Positions 8,550-18,529 of a stretch of DNA of 64,000 bases are shown one piece after another. The stretch is from contig NZ_JACIEF010000001.1 in assembly GCF_014196715.1 (NCBI RefSeq), positions 416,872 to 480,871 on the forward strand, read 5' to 3'. The notes below the pieces were generated by a model. It saw only the letters and a program-made list of their open reading frames with translations. It was not told where the DNA came from and searched no databases. The position numbers and the translations under genes are program-made. The stretch is from Pedobacter zeae (GTDB lineage Bacteria; Bacteroidota; Bacteroidia; Sphingobacteriales; Sphingobacteriaceae). Within the stretch, counting starts at the first letter, position 1. Every line of letters begins with the position of its first letter.

Positions 8550-9203
8550 CTAAAAATGGTAATTAAACGTAAATGTTGGGGTGAAATTTTGCAGGGCAAA
8601 CCTCAGGTTATTGGTTTTATCGTAGTTGTAAAGCGATTCTTCTGCATAATAATTCTGATGGAAGAAAGATACAACGGGTAATGAAAACTCCAATGCCCCA
8701 TGTTTTGATACGAAATAGCTGAAGCCAGGACTGATACTTGCTCCCCATCCCTTTATTTTAGCATCTGTCCGGATCAGGTAACCTGCATCGTCGATTCTGT
8801 TGAAGGTGTTAATTTGCAGGAGCAGATTGGCCTGCATGAAAAACTTGAAGTGCTCTTTCACATCGATGTATTTACGTACGAAAGGAGAGATGCCAAGGCT
8901 AAATTCCTTTACGCCTCTTTGTTCTTCGTAAATTCCATATTCATCATTCCATGCGATATACGTTTCGCCCCTGAGCTTTGAAAGGTTTAACGGAACTTCT
9001 AAACCTATGGCCAAATTGTTGGCTAAAAAGTAGCCTCCCCTCGGGGCTAAGGTAAAAGTGTTTAAGCTTCGTGATGAACTGTTTTGTTTGGAGGTTCCGA
9101 AACTGAGGCTTCCTCCAATAAAGCCCGAGCCTTTTTCAGTTTGGGCATGGCTGCGCCAACTGATGGTGCACAGGAGCACCATAATGATTAATTTAGGTTT
9201 CAT
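8550..9203 (-). CDS. Outer-membrane beta-barrel protein
   Basis: 217 aa from the ATG at 9203, chosen because it opens the signal peptide MKPKLIIMVLLCTISWRSHAQ; a start at 9230 would put nine extra polar residues in front. Mature part begins TEKGSGFIGGSLSFG and has barrel strands such as TLAPRGGYFLANNLAIGLEVPL, ending FTFNYHF. PFVRKYIDVKEHFKFFMQANLLLQ resembles the barrel at 4324 (FGRYYVGLSDQFKFFGQLSVPL), so the two are paralogous. It heads an operon with the 22-residue-repeat protein. Confidence 0.8.
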   Translation of the reverse strand: MKPKLIIMVLLCTISWRSHAQTEKGSGFIGGSLSFGTSKQNSSSRSLNTFTLAPRGGYFLANNLAIGLEVPLNLSKLRGETYIAWNDEYGIYEEQRGVKEFSLGISPFVRKYIDVKEHFKFFMQANLLLQINTFNRIDDAGYLIRTDAKIKGWGASISPGFSYFVSKHGALEFSLPVVSFFHQNYYAEESLYNYDKTNNLRFALQNFTPTFTFNYHF

Positions 9204-9497
9204 TTTGTTTGTGTTTTTGTGTGTAATCAATAATAAACATTATTGTAACAAAAAACAAAAAAATGAACTATTATACTAGTTACATAAAGGGTTTTCTTTG
9301 TGAGTGGATTATAAATCCAAAGTTCGGGGGATTGTAAATCCAGGCTAAATAAAGTGAAGCCGATGCCTATGTAAATGCTCAGCAAAGCCAAATCGATCTC
9401 GGACCAGATCTCTTCCTGCCTGTACGGACAGACGTTCCACTGTTTTTTCAGTCGGGACGATAACCTTTTGAACTAATCATGTAGCTTTAAAGCAAAA
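9204..9497. other. Intergenic region
   Basis: No gene seen. It holds GGATTATAAATCC at 9307-9319 and a related GATTGTAAATCC, a pattern echoed at 41038-41080, and imperfect inverted sequence at 9418-9465 that looks like a worn dispersed repeat. Confidence 0.4.
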
Positions 9498-9527
9498 AAA
9501 TCCCATAGAAATTAATCTATGGGATTT
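9498..9527 (-). terminator. clpB terminator
   Basis: Stem AAATCCCATAG / CTATGGGATTT with an 8-base loop, followed on the minus strand by a T-tract; starts 15 bp after the clpB stop. Confidence 0.85.
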
Positions 9528-9541
9528 GATGATTACGTTTT

Positions 9542-12142
9542 TTAATCAGCTTTTTGGTTCAGGAACACAAAATTATGATCAAACATATCCAGCTTAATTT
9601 TACTGTCTTTATCTATCTTACCTGCCAATATCTCTTTTGACAGTTCGTTTAGGATTCTTTTTTGGATCACTCTTTTAAGTGGTCGGGCACCAAACTGCGG
9701 ATCATAACCCAACTGTGCCAACCAATCTAGTGCCTCATCGCTGGCTTCCATTTCTATACCCATTTCTGCCAGGGTAAGTTGTACATGTTTAAACTGTAAA
9801 CTCACAATATTTCTGATTTCGCTGCGGTTTAACGGCGTAAACATAATCAGCTCATCGATCCTGTTTAAGAATTCCGGACGTATGGTCTGTTTCAATACCT
9901 CAAACAGTTCGTTTTTGGTTTTGGCAATTACCTCATCGCGGTTTTCATCGCTTAAATTTTTAAAATTATCCTGGATCAAATGTGCACCGATGTTCGAGGT
10001 CATGATGATAATGGTGTTTTTAAAATTCACCGTTCTGCCTTTGTTGTCGGTTAAACGGCCATCATCCAATACCTGTAAAAGGATGTTAAATACATCCGGA
10101 TGCGCTTTTTCAATCTCATCAAGCAATACTACCGAATAAGGTTTGCGCCTAACTGCTTCAGTTAATTGTCCGCCTTCATCGTAGCCCACATATCCCGGAG
10201 GCGCCCCGATCAGACGCGATACGGCATGGCGTTCCTGGTATTCACTCATATCAATGCGGGTTAAAGCATTTTCATCATTGAATAAAAACTCGGCTAAAGC
10301 CTTAGCCAATTCAGTTTTACCTACGCCTGTGGTACCCAGAAAGATAAATGAACCAATCGGTTTACGTTTATCCTGCAGGCCAGCCCTGGAGCGACGGATC
10401 GCATCCGAAATGGCTTCGATCGCTTCATCCTGGCCGGCTACACGGCGGTGCAGTTCCTCTTCTAAATGAAGTAGTTTTTCGCGCTCACTGGCAATCAGTT
10501 TGGTAACCGGTATGCCTGTCCAGCGTCCTACCACTCCGGCAATATCATCCGCGGTAACTTCTTCTTTAAGCATGCGGCTATCTGTCTGCTGGCTTTCTAA
10601 ATCGGCTTTAAGTTTCTCAACTTTATCCTGGGCCTCTTTAATCTTTCCGTAGCGGATTTCGGCAACTTTACCATAATCTCCTGCACGTTCAGCTTGTTCA
10701 GCCTCTAATTTATAGTGTTCAATCTGTTCTAATTCGGTATTTACGGCATCTACCAGGTCTTTTTCGCCTTGCCATTTTGCTTTGAATTCATCACGCTCGG
10801 CTGATAGGTTAGCGATTTCCTCTGAAAGTTCTTTAACCTTTCTATCATCCTTTTCGCGTTTAATGGCCTCTCGTTCTATCTCTAAACGCATAATCTCGCG
10901 GTCTAAAGCATCAACGTGTTCTGGTACACTATCCATTTCCATACGCAGTTTAGATGCAGCCTCGTCCATTAAGTCGATGGCTTTATCCGGTAAGAAACGG
11001 TCGGAAATATACCGCTGGCTCATTTCTACTGCTGCAATAATGGCCTCATCTTTAATCCTTACCTTATGGTGGGTTTCGTAACGCTCTTTTAATCCACGGA
11101 GGATCGAAATGGCATCCTGGGTATCAGGCTCTTCCACCATTACCTTTTGGAAACGGCGTTCCAAAGCTTTATCTTTTTCAAGATATTTTTGATATTCATC
11201 TAAAGTAGTTGCACCAATGGCCCTTAATTCTCCGCGGGCAAGCGCAGGTTTTAAGATATTTGCCGCGTCCATTGCCCCCTCGCCACCACCGGCACCCACT
11301 AAAGTATGGATCTCATCAATAAAGAGGATAATATCGCCGTCACTTTGGGTAACTTCTTTAACTACGGCTTTTAAACGCTCTTCAAATTCGCCTTTGTATT
11401 TTGCACCTGCAATTAAGGCACCCATATCAAGCGAATAAACGACTTTACTTTTCAGGTTTTCGGGCACGTCGCCTTTAATGATCCTAAAGGCAATGCCTTC
11501 TGCAATAGCCGTTTTACCTACACCAGGTTCTCCGATCAATATCGGGTTATTTTTGGTTCTGCGCGATAAAATCTGGATAACCCGTCGGATTTCCTCATCG
11601 CGGCCGATTACCGGATCCAGTTTTCCACTTTCGGCATACTCATTCAGGTTGCGCGCATATTTGCTCAAAGCCTGGTAAGTTGCCTCGGCATTTTGGTCGG
11701 TTACCCGGTTATCGCCACGTAATTCTATAATGGCTTTTTTAAGGTCTTTCTCGTTAACGCCCTGCTCTTTTAATAACTTAGATGTGCTGTCGTTAACGGC
11801 CAGGATACCTAGTAACAAATGTTCAACCGATACAAATTCATCTTTAAATTCTTTTAAAAATGTTTGCGCTTTCTGCAAAACGCTATTGGCATTAGATGAC
11901 AGATAGACATTGCTTCCACTCACCTTCGGGAATTTGGCAATCTCTGCATCCAGATTTTGATTTAATGAATTAAGGTTCACGTTCAGTTTCTTTAAAACAT
12001 AAGAAACTACGTTTTCATCAACAGTAAGCAAACCTTTAAGCAGGTGTGCCGTTTCAATAGCCTGTTGCTGGTTGCCCTGGGCTATTTCAGAAGCCTGTTG
12101 AATTGCTTCCTGGGCTTTTATGGTAAAATTGTTGAAGTTCAT
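9542..12142 (-). CDS. clpB: ATP-dependent chaperone ClpB
   Basis: 866-aa AAA+ disaggregase, the full family length. Order: Clp N domain (residues 1-150), first ATPase module with Walker A GEPGVGKT and Walker [11 protein letters not shown], coiled-coil middle domain rich in Glu/Lys (about 400-530), second ATPase module with Walker A GTTGVGKT and Walker [16 protein letters not shown], then the C-terminal D2-small domain. The hexamer threads aggregated proteins with DnaK/DnaJ in the cytoplasm. It is monocistronic. Two copies of CGACAAAATTTC upstream may relate to heat-shock control. Identity is certain. Confidence 0.98.
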   Translation of the reverse strand: MNFNNFTIKAQEAIQQASEIAQGNQQQAIETAHLLKGLLTVDENVVSYVLKKLNVNLNSLNQNLDAEIAKFPKVSGSNVYLSSNANSVLQKAQTFLKEFKDEFVSVEHLLLGILAVNDSTSKLLKEQGVNEKDLKKAIIELRGDNRVTDQNAEATYQALSKYARNLNEYAESGKLDPVIGRDEEIRRVIQILSRRTKNNPILIGEPGVGKTAIAEGIAFRIIKGDVPENLKSKVVYSLDMGALIAGAKYKGEFEERLKAVVKEVTQSDGDIILFIDEIHTLVGAGGGEGAMDAANILKPALARGELRAIGATTLDEYQKYLEKDKALERRFQKVMVEEPDTQDAISILRGLKERYETHHKVRIKDEAIIAAVEMSQRYISDRFLPDKAIDLMDEAASKLRMEMDSVPEHVDALDREIMRLEIEREAIKREKDDRKVKELSEEIANLSAERDEFKAKWQGEKDLVDAVNTELEQIEHYKLEAEQAERAGDYGKVAEIRYGKIKEAQDKVEKLKADLESQQTDSRMLKEEVTADDIAGVVGRWTGIPVTKLIASEREKLLHLEEELHRRVAGQDEAIEAISDAIRRSRAGLQDKRKPIGSFIFLGTTGVGKTELAKALAEFLFNDENALTRIDMSEYQERHAVSRLIGAPPGYVGYDEGGQLTEAVRRKPYSVVLLDEIEKAHPDVFNILLQVLDDGRLTDNKGRTVNFKNTIIIMTSNIGAHLIQDNFKNLSDENRDEVIAKTKNELFEVLKQTIRPEFLNRIDELIMFTPLNRSEIRNIVSLQFKHVQLTLAEMGIEMEASDEALDWLAQLGYDPQFGARPLKRVIQKRILNELSKEILAGKIDKDSKIKLDMFDHNFVFLNQKAD

Positions 12143-12193
12143 ATTTCCTTTTAAGTCAAAACAAATGCCATAACTGTTTTGATTTTACAATCG

Positions 12194-12268
12194 GAAATTT
12201 TGTCGCTAAGTTTTTGTTTTAAATGACTAAATTGCTGATTTATAGTATTTTATTCTGAAATTTTGTCG
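12194..12268 (-). promoter_or_regulatory. Two direct copies of CGACAAAATTTC upstream of clpB
   Basis: On the minus strand the 12-mer is found at 12257-12268 and 12194-12205, 63 bp apart, 52-115 bp before the clpB start. A candidate regulatory element; no factor can be named. Confidence 0.4.
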
Positions 12269-12607
12269 TATGCAGATTTTAAACTTGCAAGGCTTGCATT
12301 TAAGTTGCCAACTGTTAACTTCCAACTGCTTTGGGCATTCTACTAATTCTGATCAATGGGAAAAGGGGCGGGCTTTACAGGGCTGCGCTTCGCTCCGGTA
12401 CCAATGAAAGATCGGTACTGAATACTTACAACCCTAAGGCGGAATCACTGGTTTCATTTCTGAACGCTGTGAAGAATCTCTAGCTACACTACTTAGATTT
12501 TGAAGTGATATTAATCGATGAAATCAGTAATCTATCGCTTAAAGATCCTTCGTGCCCCAGGATGACAACATCAGAAACAAAACCACTAATAAGCTACGAG
12601 GTCTTGA
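12269..12607. repeat. Gap with dispersed-repeat remnants
   Basis: No gene seen. Segments such as GGGCTGCGCTTCGCTCCGGT (12381-12400) and AGATCCTTCGTGCCCCAGGA with TGACAA resemble intergenic repeats common in Bacteroidota genomes. Boundaries are not clear. Confidence 0.35.
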
Positions 12608-15283
12608 TTATTTTCCGGCTTTATGCTCAATCACATATTTACCCGCTACTAAATCTATTTTTCCGGTGTTGTTTAGCTTCCCATTTATATAATTATCCAT
12701 ACCACGCGTAAGTGGCAAATTAATGGTCGCCGTGGAATTTGCTGGAATGGTAATATCGTATCTGATTCCATTATTAATTCTTTTCCATGCACTTACAATT
12801 TTGCCATACGGACCAATGTGACTGGCTTCAAAAGAATTTAGACCCTCCATAATATGCGGATCCAATATCACATGTTTAAAGCCAGGCTGTGTTTCATCCG
12901 GCTTAATACCACCTGGCGATTTGTATAGCCATGCACCAATTTCTCCGAACATAATATGGTTCATAGAAATATCCGATTTTGCATCTATAGGCCAGTTTTC
13001 GTACAAGGTAGTAGCGCCATTTTCCATCCACCAGCCCCAGCTTGGATAGGTTTTTTGAGCAGCAACTTTATAAGCAATATCATTGTAGCCGTTTTCACTC
13101 AATGCATTTAAAATGGCCTTTGTACCCAGTAAACCTACATCCAAATGGAAGTTATCAGCCTCTACGCGTTTGGCCAGGTTTTCGGCAACAAGGGCAATCG
13201 ATTCTTCAGGAACAATTTTCCAGTACAACGGAACACTCATTTCGGTTTGGGTACCAGTGTGGTAAATTCCTTTTTCTTTGTTCAGGTATTTTGCATTAAA
13301 AGCATCTTTAATTTTTTTTGCCTGGGCGGTGTACTTTTCATAATCATCATTTTTACCTAAAATTTTTGCTGCCTTTGCCAAAATAACCACATCGGCATAA
13401 TAATAACAGGTTGAAGTCAGTTCGACAGGAGATTTGGATTTCACCGGAATCCAATCGCCCAAGCCCCAGGTAGTTAAGCCAGTCGGGTAAGTTTCATTAA
13501 TGTGGTTTACGTATCTTCTGATATTTTCATAACAATCGGCAAGTAGTTTTTTGTCGCCATAAAACAGGTAAACATTCCATGGAATAATGGCAATGGTGCT
13601 GGTCCAATCGGGCCCATTGCCCCATTCGTAACCCCAGCCATCGGTAGGGATAATGGAAGGTAAAACACCATTTGGTTGTTGTTCATCACGGTGATCGGCG
13701 AGCCATTTCTCGTAAATGGTAATACCGTCAAACCCATAAAGACCAGTTTCTATCGCAATCTGAGCATCGCCCGTCCATCCATTTTTCTCTCTCTGCGGAC
13801 AATCTGTGGGGTAGCCAAAAAGATTCGACAGGTAAGAATTATTGGTGGCGTAATAGATTTTATTAATAATCGGTTCTGATGATTTAACATCGCCCATCAC
13901 CGGGACATCACTATGCATAAAGTAACCCAGCAGATTTTCTTTTTTCAATTCGATAGGAGCAGAACTGCTTACTTCAACATATTGAAAACCTTTATAATTA
14001 AAATGCGGCATAAAACTTTGTTCTCTTTTTCCGTTTAAAATCAGGATGTCGGTTTGGAAAGGATCGGTATCATCTGTTGGGCGGTAATGGGCATCAATAT
14101 TCGATATATCCACATGCCCATTGGCATATAAACGCTCTCCATGTTTCAGTTTTATCACCGTTCCTGCCGGGCCGCTTACCGTGATTTTGCTTACCCCCGA
14201 AATATTTCTGCCCAGATCGAAAACATAAGTAGTATCATTAAATTTCCTTAAACTTTTGCTGGCTATTTCTTCAACATTGCGGATAGGATGCATAGCCTGT
14301 GCAACAATATTTTTAGACGGTGCGGAACGGTAGATCACATTTTTCCAAGCTGTATCGTCGAAATTTGGCATGTTCCAACCTGCTTTTTCCAGGCGGGCAT
14401 CGTAGTGTTCGGCAGTATAAATACTATTAAAAATAATCGGACTTAAAGCTGTTTTCCATTCTTTACCCGATTTAATGGTTTCCGTTGTGCCATCTTCATA
14501 AGTGATACGTAGGTCGAGGCAAAAAGCTGGCCTGTTGCGCCATGGTGCGCGGTCGAAATACCAAACTGCAGTAGATTGGTGGTTGTACCAACCATTGCCT
14601 AGCAATACGCCAATAGCATTTTTGCCTTGACTGATGGCATTGGTTACATCGTAAGTAACGTATAATGTTCGTCTATCAAAACGAGTGTACATCGGGTCCA
14701 TCCGGTGATTGCCAATTTTTTTGCCGTTGATAGAGAGTTCGTACAAGCCTGCCGCGGCGATGTAGGCCCTGGCCGACCTGATTTTTTTATTTGCGGTAAA
14801 AGTCTTTCTGAAATAGGGAGCAGGTTTAAGCTGGGTATTCTCGGTATCCGAAATCCAGGCGCCCTGCCAGTTTTGCATTTTCATTATGCCGGTTTCAAAG
14901 CTGGCGATATATGTTTTATTTGATTTCTTTTGCCCTCCATCAGCAATATCTACCCGCCAGAAATATTTAGTAAAAGGTTTTAGTGGATGACCTGAATAAA
15001 TAACCAGATTATTATCTGATTTAACCCAGCCCGTATTCCAAAGTTTTGCATTGGCTTTAACAAGCGAGGCCGAATCGGTATCTAAAAGAATGCGGTAAGC
15101 TGTTTGTTTGGCACCTTGGCTGGTATCGTTCATTTGCCAGGTAAAACGCGGGCTAGGATTATCTAAGCCGATTGGGTTAACCAAATATTCGGTTTTTAAA
15201 GCGGTAAGTGATTGAGCAAATGTTTTGGAAAGAGGAGCAAGAGCAAAAAATAAAGTAGTTACCTGAAGAAATCTGAGGTTCAT
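12608..15283 (-). CDS. GH78 alpha-L-rhamnosidase
   Basis: 891 aa with a signal peptide (MNLRFLQVTTLFFALAPLSKTFAQ), so periplasmic or surface. It has the GH78 arrangement: N-terminal beta-sandwich domains, with the carbohydrate-binding-like region (AYIAAAGLYELSINGKKIG), then the (alpha/alpha)6 barrel and a C-terminal beta-sandwich. DCPQREKNGWTGDAQ carries the general acid Glu, and GWWMENGATTLYENWP carries the second catalytic Glu. The enzyme removes terminal alpha-L-rhamnose from plant pectins (RG-I) or glycosides by inversion. No SusC/SusD pair or other pectin gene is next to it, so it is an isolated CAZyme. Confidence 0.93.
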   Translation of the reverse strand: MNLRFLQVTTLFFALAPLSKTFAQSLTALKTEYLVNPIGLDNPSPRFTWQMNDTSQGAKQTAYRILLDTDSASLVKANAKLWNTGWVKSDNNLVIYSGHPLKPFTKYFWRVDIADGGQKKSNKTYIASFETGIMKMQNWQGAWISDTENTQLKPAPYFRKTFTANKKIRSARAYIAAAGLYELSINGKKIGNHRMDPMYTRFDRRTLYVTYDVTNAISQGKNAIGVLLGNGWYNHQSTAVWYFDRAPWRNRPAFCLDLRITYEDGTTETIKSGKEWKTALSPIIFNSIYTAEHYDARLEKAGWNMPNFDDTAWKNVIYRSAPSKNIVAQAMHPIRNVEEIASKSLRKFNDTTYVFDLGRNISGVSKITVSGPAGTVIKLKHGERLYANGHVDISNIDAHYRPTDDTDPFQTDILILNGKREQSFMPHFNYKGFQYVEVSSSAPIELKKENLLGYFMHSDVPVMGDVKSSEPIINKIYYATNNSYLSNLFGYPTDCPQREKNGWTGDAQIAIETGLYGFDGITIYEKWLADHRDEQQPNGVLPSIIPTDGWGYEWGNGPDWTSTIAIIPWNVYLFYGDKKLLADCYENIRRYVNHINETYPTGLTTWGLGDWIPVKSKSPVELTSTCYYYADVVILAKAAKILGKNDDYEKYTAQAKKIKDAFNAKYLNKEKGIYHTGTQTEMSVPLYWKIVPEESIALVAENLAKRVEADNFHLDVGLLGTKAILNALSENGYNDIAYKVAAQKTYPSWGWWMENGATTLYENWPIDAKSDISMNHIMFGEIGAWLYKSPGGIKPDETQPGFKHVILDPHIMEGLNSFEASHIGPYGKIVSAWKRINNGIRYDITIPANSTATINLPLTRGMDNYINGKLNNTGKIDLVAGKYVIEHKAGK

Positions 15284-15360
15284 AGCGTAAAGGTTATAAA
15301 ACTAAGATATTAAAATAATGTGCTGTTGTAAGAACGCAATAGAATTTTTACGCATAAAAA

Positions 15361-15382
15361 AAGACGGGCTTTAACCCGTCTT
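15361..15382 (-). terminator. Terminator of the pyrE unit
   Basis: Stem AAGACGGG / CCCGTCTT with a 6-base loop and seven T on the minus strand, 30 bp after the SRPBCC gene. Confidence 0.85.
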
Positions 15383-15412
15383 ATATTGTTGAAATTACTT
15401 AGCTCTTATAGA

Positions 15413-15811
15413 CTAGCTTAATTTTTCTTTCAGTTTTTCGGTCTGATGATCAGCCAGTTTTTGTAAAGGACCGGATGCCAGCATTTTCATCATCATATTT
15501 AAATCTGCTGAGATGATGTGTTTAGCAGTGGTCGTACCATTTCCGTTATCTGAAACTGTCCATTTTAATTCTACATCAAAAGGTGCTTTTTCACTCGGAA
15601 TTGCTGTTATTTCCTGGTTTTCAACGCGGTTAGAAATCTTTATGGCCAGCTTTGCCATATTTTGGATGGTAAAGCGTGCATCATCTTCAGTTGATTCCCA
15701 GTTGTAAATATTTTCGGGCATCAGTTGCTGATGATTGTTCATATTAGATAGAAAAGCATAAACCTCAGCAACCGGTTTATTAACTTCTACTGTGCTTTCG
15801 ATAACAGTCAT
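15413..15811 (-). CDS. SRPBCC (START/Bet v1-like) family protein
   Basis: 132 aa. The opening MTVIESTVEVNKPVAEVYAFLSNMNNHQQLMPENI is the classic first strand-helix of the SRPBCC fold (usually V-x-A-P-x-x-V-W), followed by antiparallel strands (FTIQNMAKLAIKISNR, VELKWTVSDNGNGTTTAKHI) and a long C-terminal helix. The fold forms a hydrophobic pocket and binds lipids or aromatic compounds. No catalytic residue can be assigned. It is 37 bp downstream of pyrE and followed by the shared terminator, so the two form an operon; the link to pyrimidine synthesis is unexplained. Confidence 0.8.
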   Translation of the reverse strand: MTVIESTVEVNKPVAEVYAFLSNMNNHQQLMPENIYNWESTEDDARFTIQNMAKLAIKISNRVENQEITAIPSEKAPFDVELKWTVSDNGNGTTTAKHIISADLNMMMKMLASGPLQKLADHQTEKLKEKLS

Positions 15812-15848
15812 TATATATTTTTATAGGTTTTGTATTCTTGTTTCAAAA

Positions 15849-16514
15849 TTAAGACTCCGGACTTAAAACTTGTCCTTGTCCCCATTCTGAAGGGTTTAGG
15901 CGCCATTTGCCTAATAATTCCATGTCGCTTTTAGCAATAATGCTGTGCTCAGCAGCATAATCTATTAAAGCCGCATAATTTGACAGGGTAAGATAACGGC
16001 ATTTTGCAGCGGCGAAATTTTCGTCTGCCTTTTCAAAGCCGTAGGTAAAGATTGCAGCTAAACCGGCTACTGATAAACCTGCAGCTCTTAGCGCTTCAAC
16101 AGCCTGTAAGCTGCTTTTTCCGGTCGAAATTAAATCTTCTATCACCACAACCCGTTGTCCTTCAACTACTTCCCCCTCAATTAAGCTTCCTGTGCCGTGT
16201 TCTTTTGCCTTAGCCCTTACGTAAATAAAAGGTAAGCCCAGTTCTTGCGCAACCAAAACGCCCTGCGGGATGCCAGCAGTTGCCACTCCGGCAATAACAT
16301 CCACAGAACCAAATTCTTCCTGGATGGCCTGTGCCAGTTTCTGACGGATATAAGTTCTAACCTGGGGATGGGAAAGGGTAACCCTATTGTCGCAATAAAT
16401 TGGCGATTTCCAGCCTGATGCCCAGGTAAAGGGATTGTTTGGCTGTAATTTAATTGCTTTTATCTGTAATAAAAATTCCGCTACTTTTAATTCAATATCA
16501 CTTTTATTATACAT
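15849..16514 (-). CDS. pyrE: Orotate phosphoribosyltransferase
   Basis: 221 aa. Joins orotate and PRPP to give OMP in de novo pyrimidine synthesis. The PRPP-binding motif is seen as VVVIEDLISTGKSSLQAV, with the acidic pair replaced in part (ED). The catalytic-loop Lys region is RAKAKEHGTGSLIEG, and the N-terminal FTWASGWKSPIYCDNR is the orotate/PRPP contact segment typical of the family. The ATG at 16514 is the first in frame. It heads a two-gene unit with the SRPBCC protein. In related genomes a Nudix gene is often divergent from pyrE; here the similar Nudix gene is 7 kb away. Confidence 0.95.
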   Translation of the reverse strand: MYNKSDIELKVAEFLLQIKAIKLQPNNPFTWASGWKSPIYCDNRVTLSHPQVRTYIRQKLAQAIQEEFGSVDVIAGVATAGIPQGVLVAQELGLPFIYVRAKAKEHGTGSLIEGEVVEGQRVVVIEDLISTGKSSLQAVEALRAAGLSVAGLAAIFTYGFEKADENFAAAKCRYLTLSNYAALIDYAAEHSIIAKSDMELLGKWRLNPSEWGQGQVLSPES

Positions 16515-16845
16515 GGCTCAAAATTACAGATTTATTTGTGTTTGTCATAACGTTTATTAAGCCCCTTTGTTTTGCATTAGGGAAAAGAAAAATGTAAGAA
16601 TCGGGATTTGAATTCGACATTTCAATACTACAAATATCGGAAATTTTGATGGATGCTAAAAGCGATTTCTCGCCACTTGCTGTAAATCAGTACAATAAAG
16701 AATCGGTGGGATCGAAAAGGGATTAAAATCTTACAGACTTAGCGCTATAACCTCTACGGAAATGATGAATGTGGTTTTGTTCCGATTTTTACAATTTTGC
16801 CACCAGGTATTGCACTAAATTTACGATCTTGTAATTACTCAGGAT
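16515..16845. other. Intergenic region between divergent pyrE and AraC genes
   Basis: No supported gene. A 25-codon ATG frame at 16649 follows a loose ECF-like match at 16593; it was judged too weak to call. Confidence 0.4.
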
Positions 16846-17658
16846 ATGGAATTTAAACAGTTTGTACCTTCAGATACTTTAAAGCCTTATATCAGGCATT
16901 ATTACATTTTTAAATCGGATGTTGATTCTGTTTTTGAAGATGTAGTATTTCCCAGTGGGGATATGGAGGTGATATTTAATCTTGGCAATGGAAGTTGGGA
17001 ATCTTTTGTGGGAGATCGTTTTAAGAAAACGCCGAAGGTAGAACTCTGGGGACAGATTACCAAACCTTTATCCATTAGGTCAACAGGTAAACACACGATG
17101 TTGGGCATCAAATTTTACACACACTCTGCATCATACTTTTTTAATGAGCAAATGGGGCTTTTTAATGATTGTATTACCGATCTGCAAGCTGTAATAGGAG
17201 GTAGTGCAAATACTATCCATCAAAAGTTATTAGAAACCGAAGGCGAGCAGAACAGGATCGACCTGTTAGAAGCATTTCTTTTAAAAAGGTTGATCAGTCA
17301 CGAGAAAAAATCCTTTCACATTACTAAAGTGGCCGATATTTTAAATAGTATTTTAAAAGATGCTTCGGTCAGTAATATCACCACCATCGCCTCAAGGCAT
17401 AATATTACTACACGTTATCTGCAGCGGCTATTACAACAGCATACAGGGCTTTCGCCAAAATCTTACGATAAGATCAACCGTTTTCAACAGAGTTTAAAAA
17501 TGATCTCTAAAAATGATCAGCCTTTTACCGCCATTGCTTATGCCTGTGGGTATTTTGATCAGTCACACTTTATAAGGGATTTTAAATCTTTCACAGGGCT
17601 TACCCCTTCGAGTTACCTGGATAACCTTACTCCGGTAAATCAATTGCTTTTTCCATAA
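16846..17658 (+). CDS. AraC family transcriptional regulator
   Basis: 270 aa. The N-terminal half (MEFKQFVPSDTLKPYIRHYYIF, then FPSGDMEVIFNLG) matches the small beta-barrel ligand-sensing domain DUF6597 found in many Bacteroidota AraC proteins. The C-terminal ~100 residues are the two-helix-turn-helix AraC domain: ISNITTIASRHNITTRYLQRLL and FTAIAYACGYFDQSHFIRDFKSFTGLTPSSY. It likely controls nearby genes in answer to a small molecule. A terminator follows, so the isocitrate-lyase-like gene at 17741 is separately transcribed but could be a target. Confidence 0.9.
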   Translation: MEFKQFVPSDTLKPYIRHYYIFKSDVDSVFEDVVFPSGDMEVIFNLGNGSWESFVGDRFKKTPKVELWGQITKPLSIRSTGKHTMLGIKFYTHSASYFFNEQMGLFNDCITDLQAVIGGSANTIHQKLLETEGEQNRIDLLEAFLLKRLISHEKKSFHITKVADILNSILKDASVSNITTIASRHNITTRYLQRLLQQHTGLSPKSYDKINRFQQSLKMISKNDQPFTAIAYACGYFDQSHFIRDFKSFTGLTPSSYLDNLTPVNQLLFP

Positions 17659-17669
17659 TTTTAATCTGT

Positions 17670-17697
17670 TCGGATTTGTACAATCCGATGCTTTTTT
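17670..17697 (+). terminator. Intrinsic terminator after the AraC gene
   Basis: Stem TCGGATT / AATCCGA, 5-base loop, then TGC and six T. Confidence 0.7.
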
Positions 17698-17704
17698 AGT
17701 GCTA

Positions 17705-17712
17705 TATCTTTG
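17705..17712 (+). promoter_or_regulatory. Bacteroidota -7 element (TATCTTTG)
   Basis: Matches TAnnTTTG 28 bp before the ATG at 17741; a TTTG at 17675 is somewhat too far to be its -33 box. Confidence 0.45.
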
Positions 17713-17740
17713 GTATATAATCAATTAAACAAGATATAGC

Positions 17741-18511
17741 ATGAATTCTTTTGAAACATTTAAACACCTGCACAAAAACAGCAGCCCGCTTTTAATAGGG
17801 AATATATGGGATGTAAAAAGTGCAGAAACTTTTCAATCAGCAGGCTTCCGGGCAATCGGTATATCCAGTCAGGCCATTTCCAATGCCCTTGGCTATCCTG
17901 ATGGGGAAAATCTACCTTTCGAATACCTGCTCCGCATCAGTCAGCGCATTACAGAGGTGGTTGATCTTCCCCTGACGGTTGATATGGAAGCTGGGTACAG
18001 TCGTAATTTGGATGAGATTTTGAAAAATATCGAAAAACTACATGATCATGGTGCGATTGGTATAAACCTCGAAGATACCATACCAGGTGAAAAGAGAAGC
18101 TTAACGCCGGCAGCTTCTTTTGCGGAGACTGTTGCAGCAGTGGCAGAACACATCAGGCGTAAAAGATTGAATATTTTTCTCAACATCCGTACCGATGGCT
18201 TTCTATTGGGATTGCCCCATGCGTTGGAAGAAACCCTAAAGCGGGTAAAACTTTACGAGAAAGCAGGTGCCGATGGCATTTTTGTACCTTGTATTACTCA
18301 GCGTGATGATATCAAAACTGTAGTTCAATCTACTTCTTTACCCATTAACGTAATGTGTATGCCCGATCTTCCAGGTTTTAAAGAACTGGAATTGCTGGGG
18401 GTTAAGCGCATCAGTATGGGTGGTTTTCTTTTTAATAAAGTATATGATTATGCAGGTGTACTTGCCCGTAAAATATTGGCAGAGCAAGAATTTTCAAGCA
18501 TTTTTTCGTAA
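17741..18511 (+). CDS. Isocitrate lyase / PEP mutase family protein
   Basis: 256-aa TIM barrel of the ICL/PEP-mutase superfamily, close to the carboxyvinyl-carboxyphosphonate phosphorylmutase-like branch. Landmarks: NIWDVKSAETFQSAGFRAIGISSQ near the N-terminus, the metal-binding acidic stretch VDMEAGYS, GAIGINLEDTIPGE (the Glu-Asp pair), and GADGIFVPCI late in the barrel. Such enzymes make or break C-C or P-C bonds next to a carboxylate; the catalytic KKCGH loop of isocitrate lyase is absent, so it is not an isocitrate lyase in the strict sense. It forms a unit with the SnoaL-like gene 18 bp downstream. Confidence 0.85.
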   Translation: MNSFETFKHLHKNSSPLLIGNIWDVKSAETFQSAGFRAIGISSQAISNALGYPDGENLPFEYLLRISQRITEVVDLPLTVDMEAGYSRNLDEILKNIEKLHDHGAIGINLEDTIPGEKRSLTPAASFAETVAAVAEHIRRKRLNIFLNIRTDGFLLGLPHALEETLKRVKLYEKAGADGIFVPCITQRDDIKTVVQSTSLPINVMCMPDLPGFKELELLGVKRISMGGFLFNKVYDYAGVLARKILAEQEFSSIFS

Positions 18512-18529
18512 ACATTAATCCAAATCAAT

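Noticed and set aside
12505..12711. 68-codon open frame on the plus strand
   Set aside because: It runs from repeat sequence into the antisense of the GH78 gene.
16593..16727. TGTAAGA-N15-CGACATT followed by a 25-codon ATG frame
   Set aside because: Two departures from the consensus and a peptide with no signal or family; probably chance.
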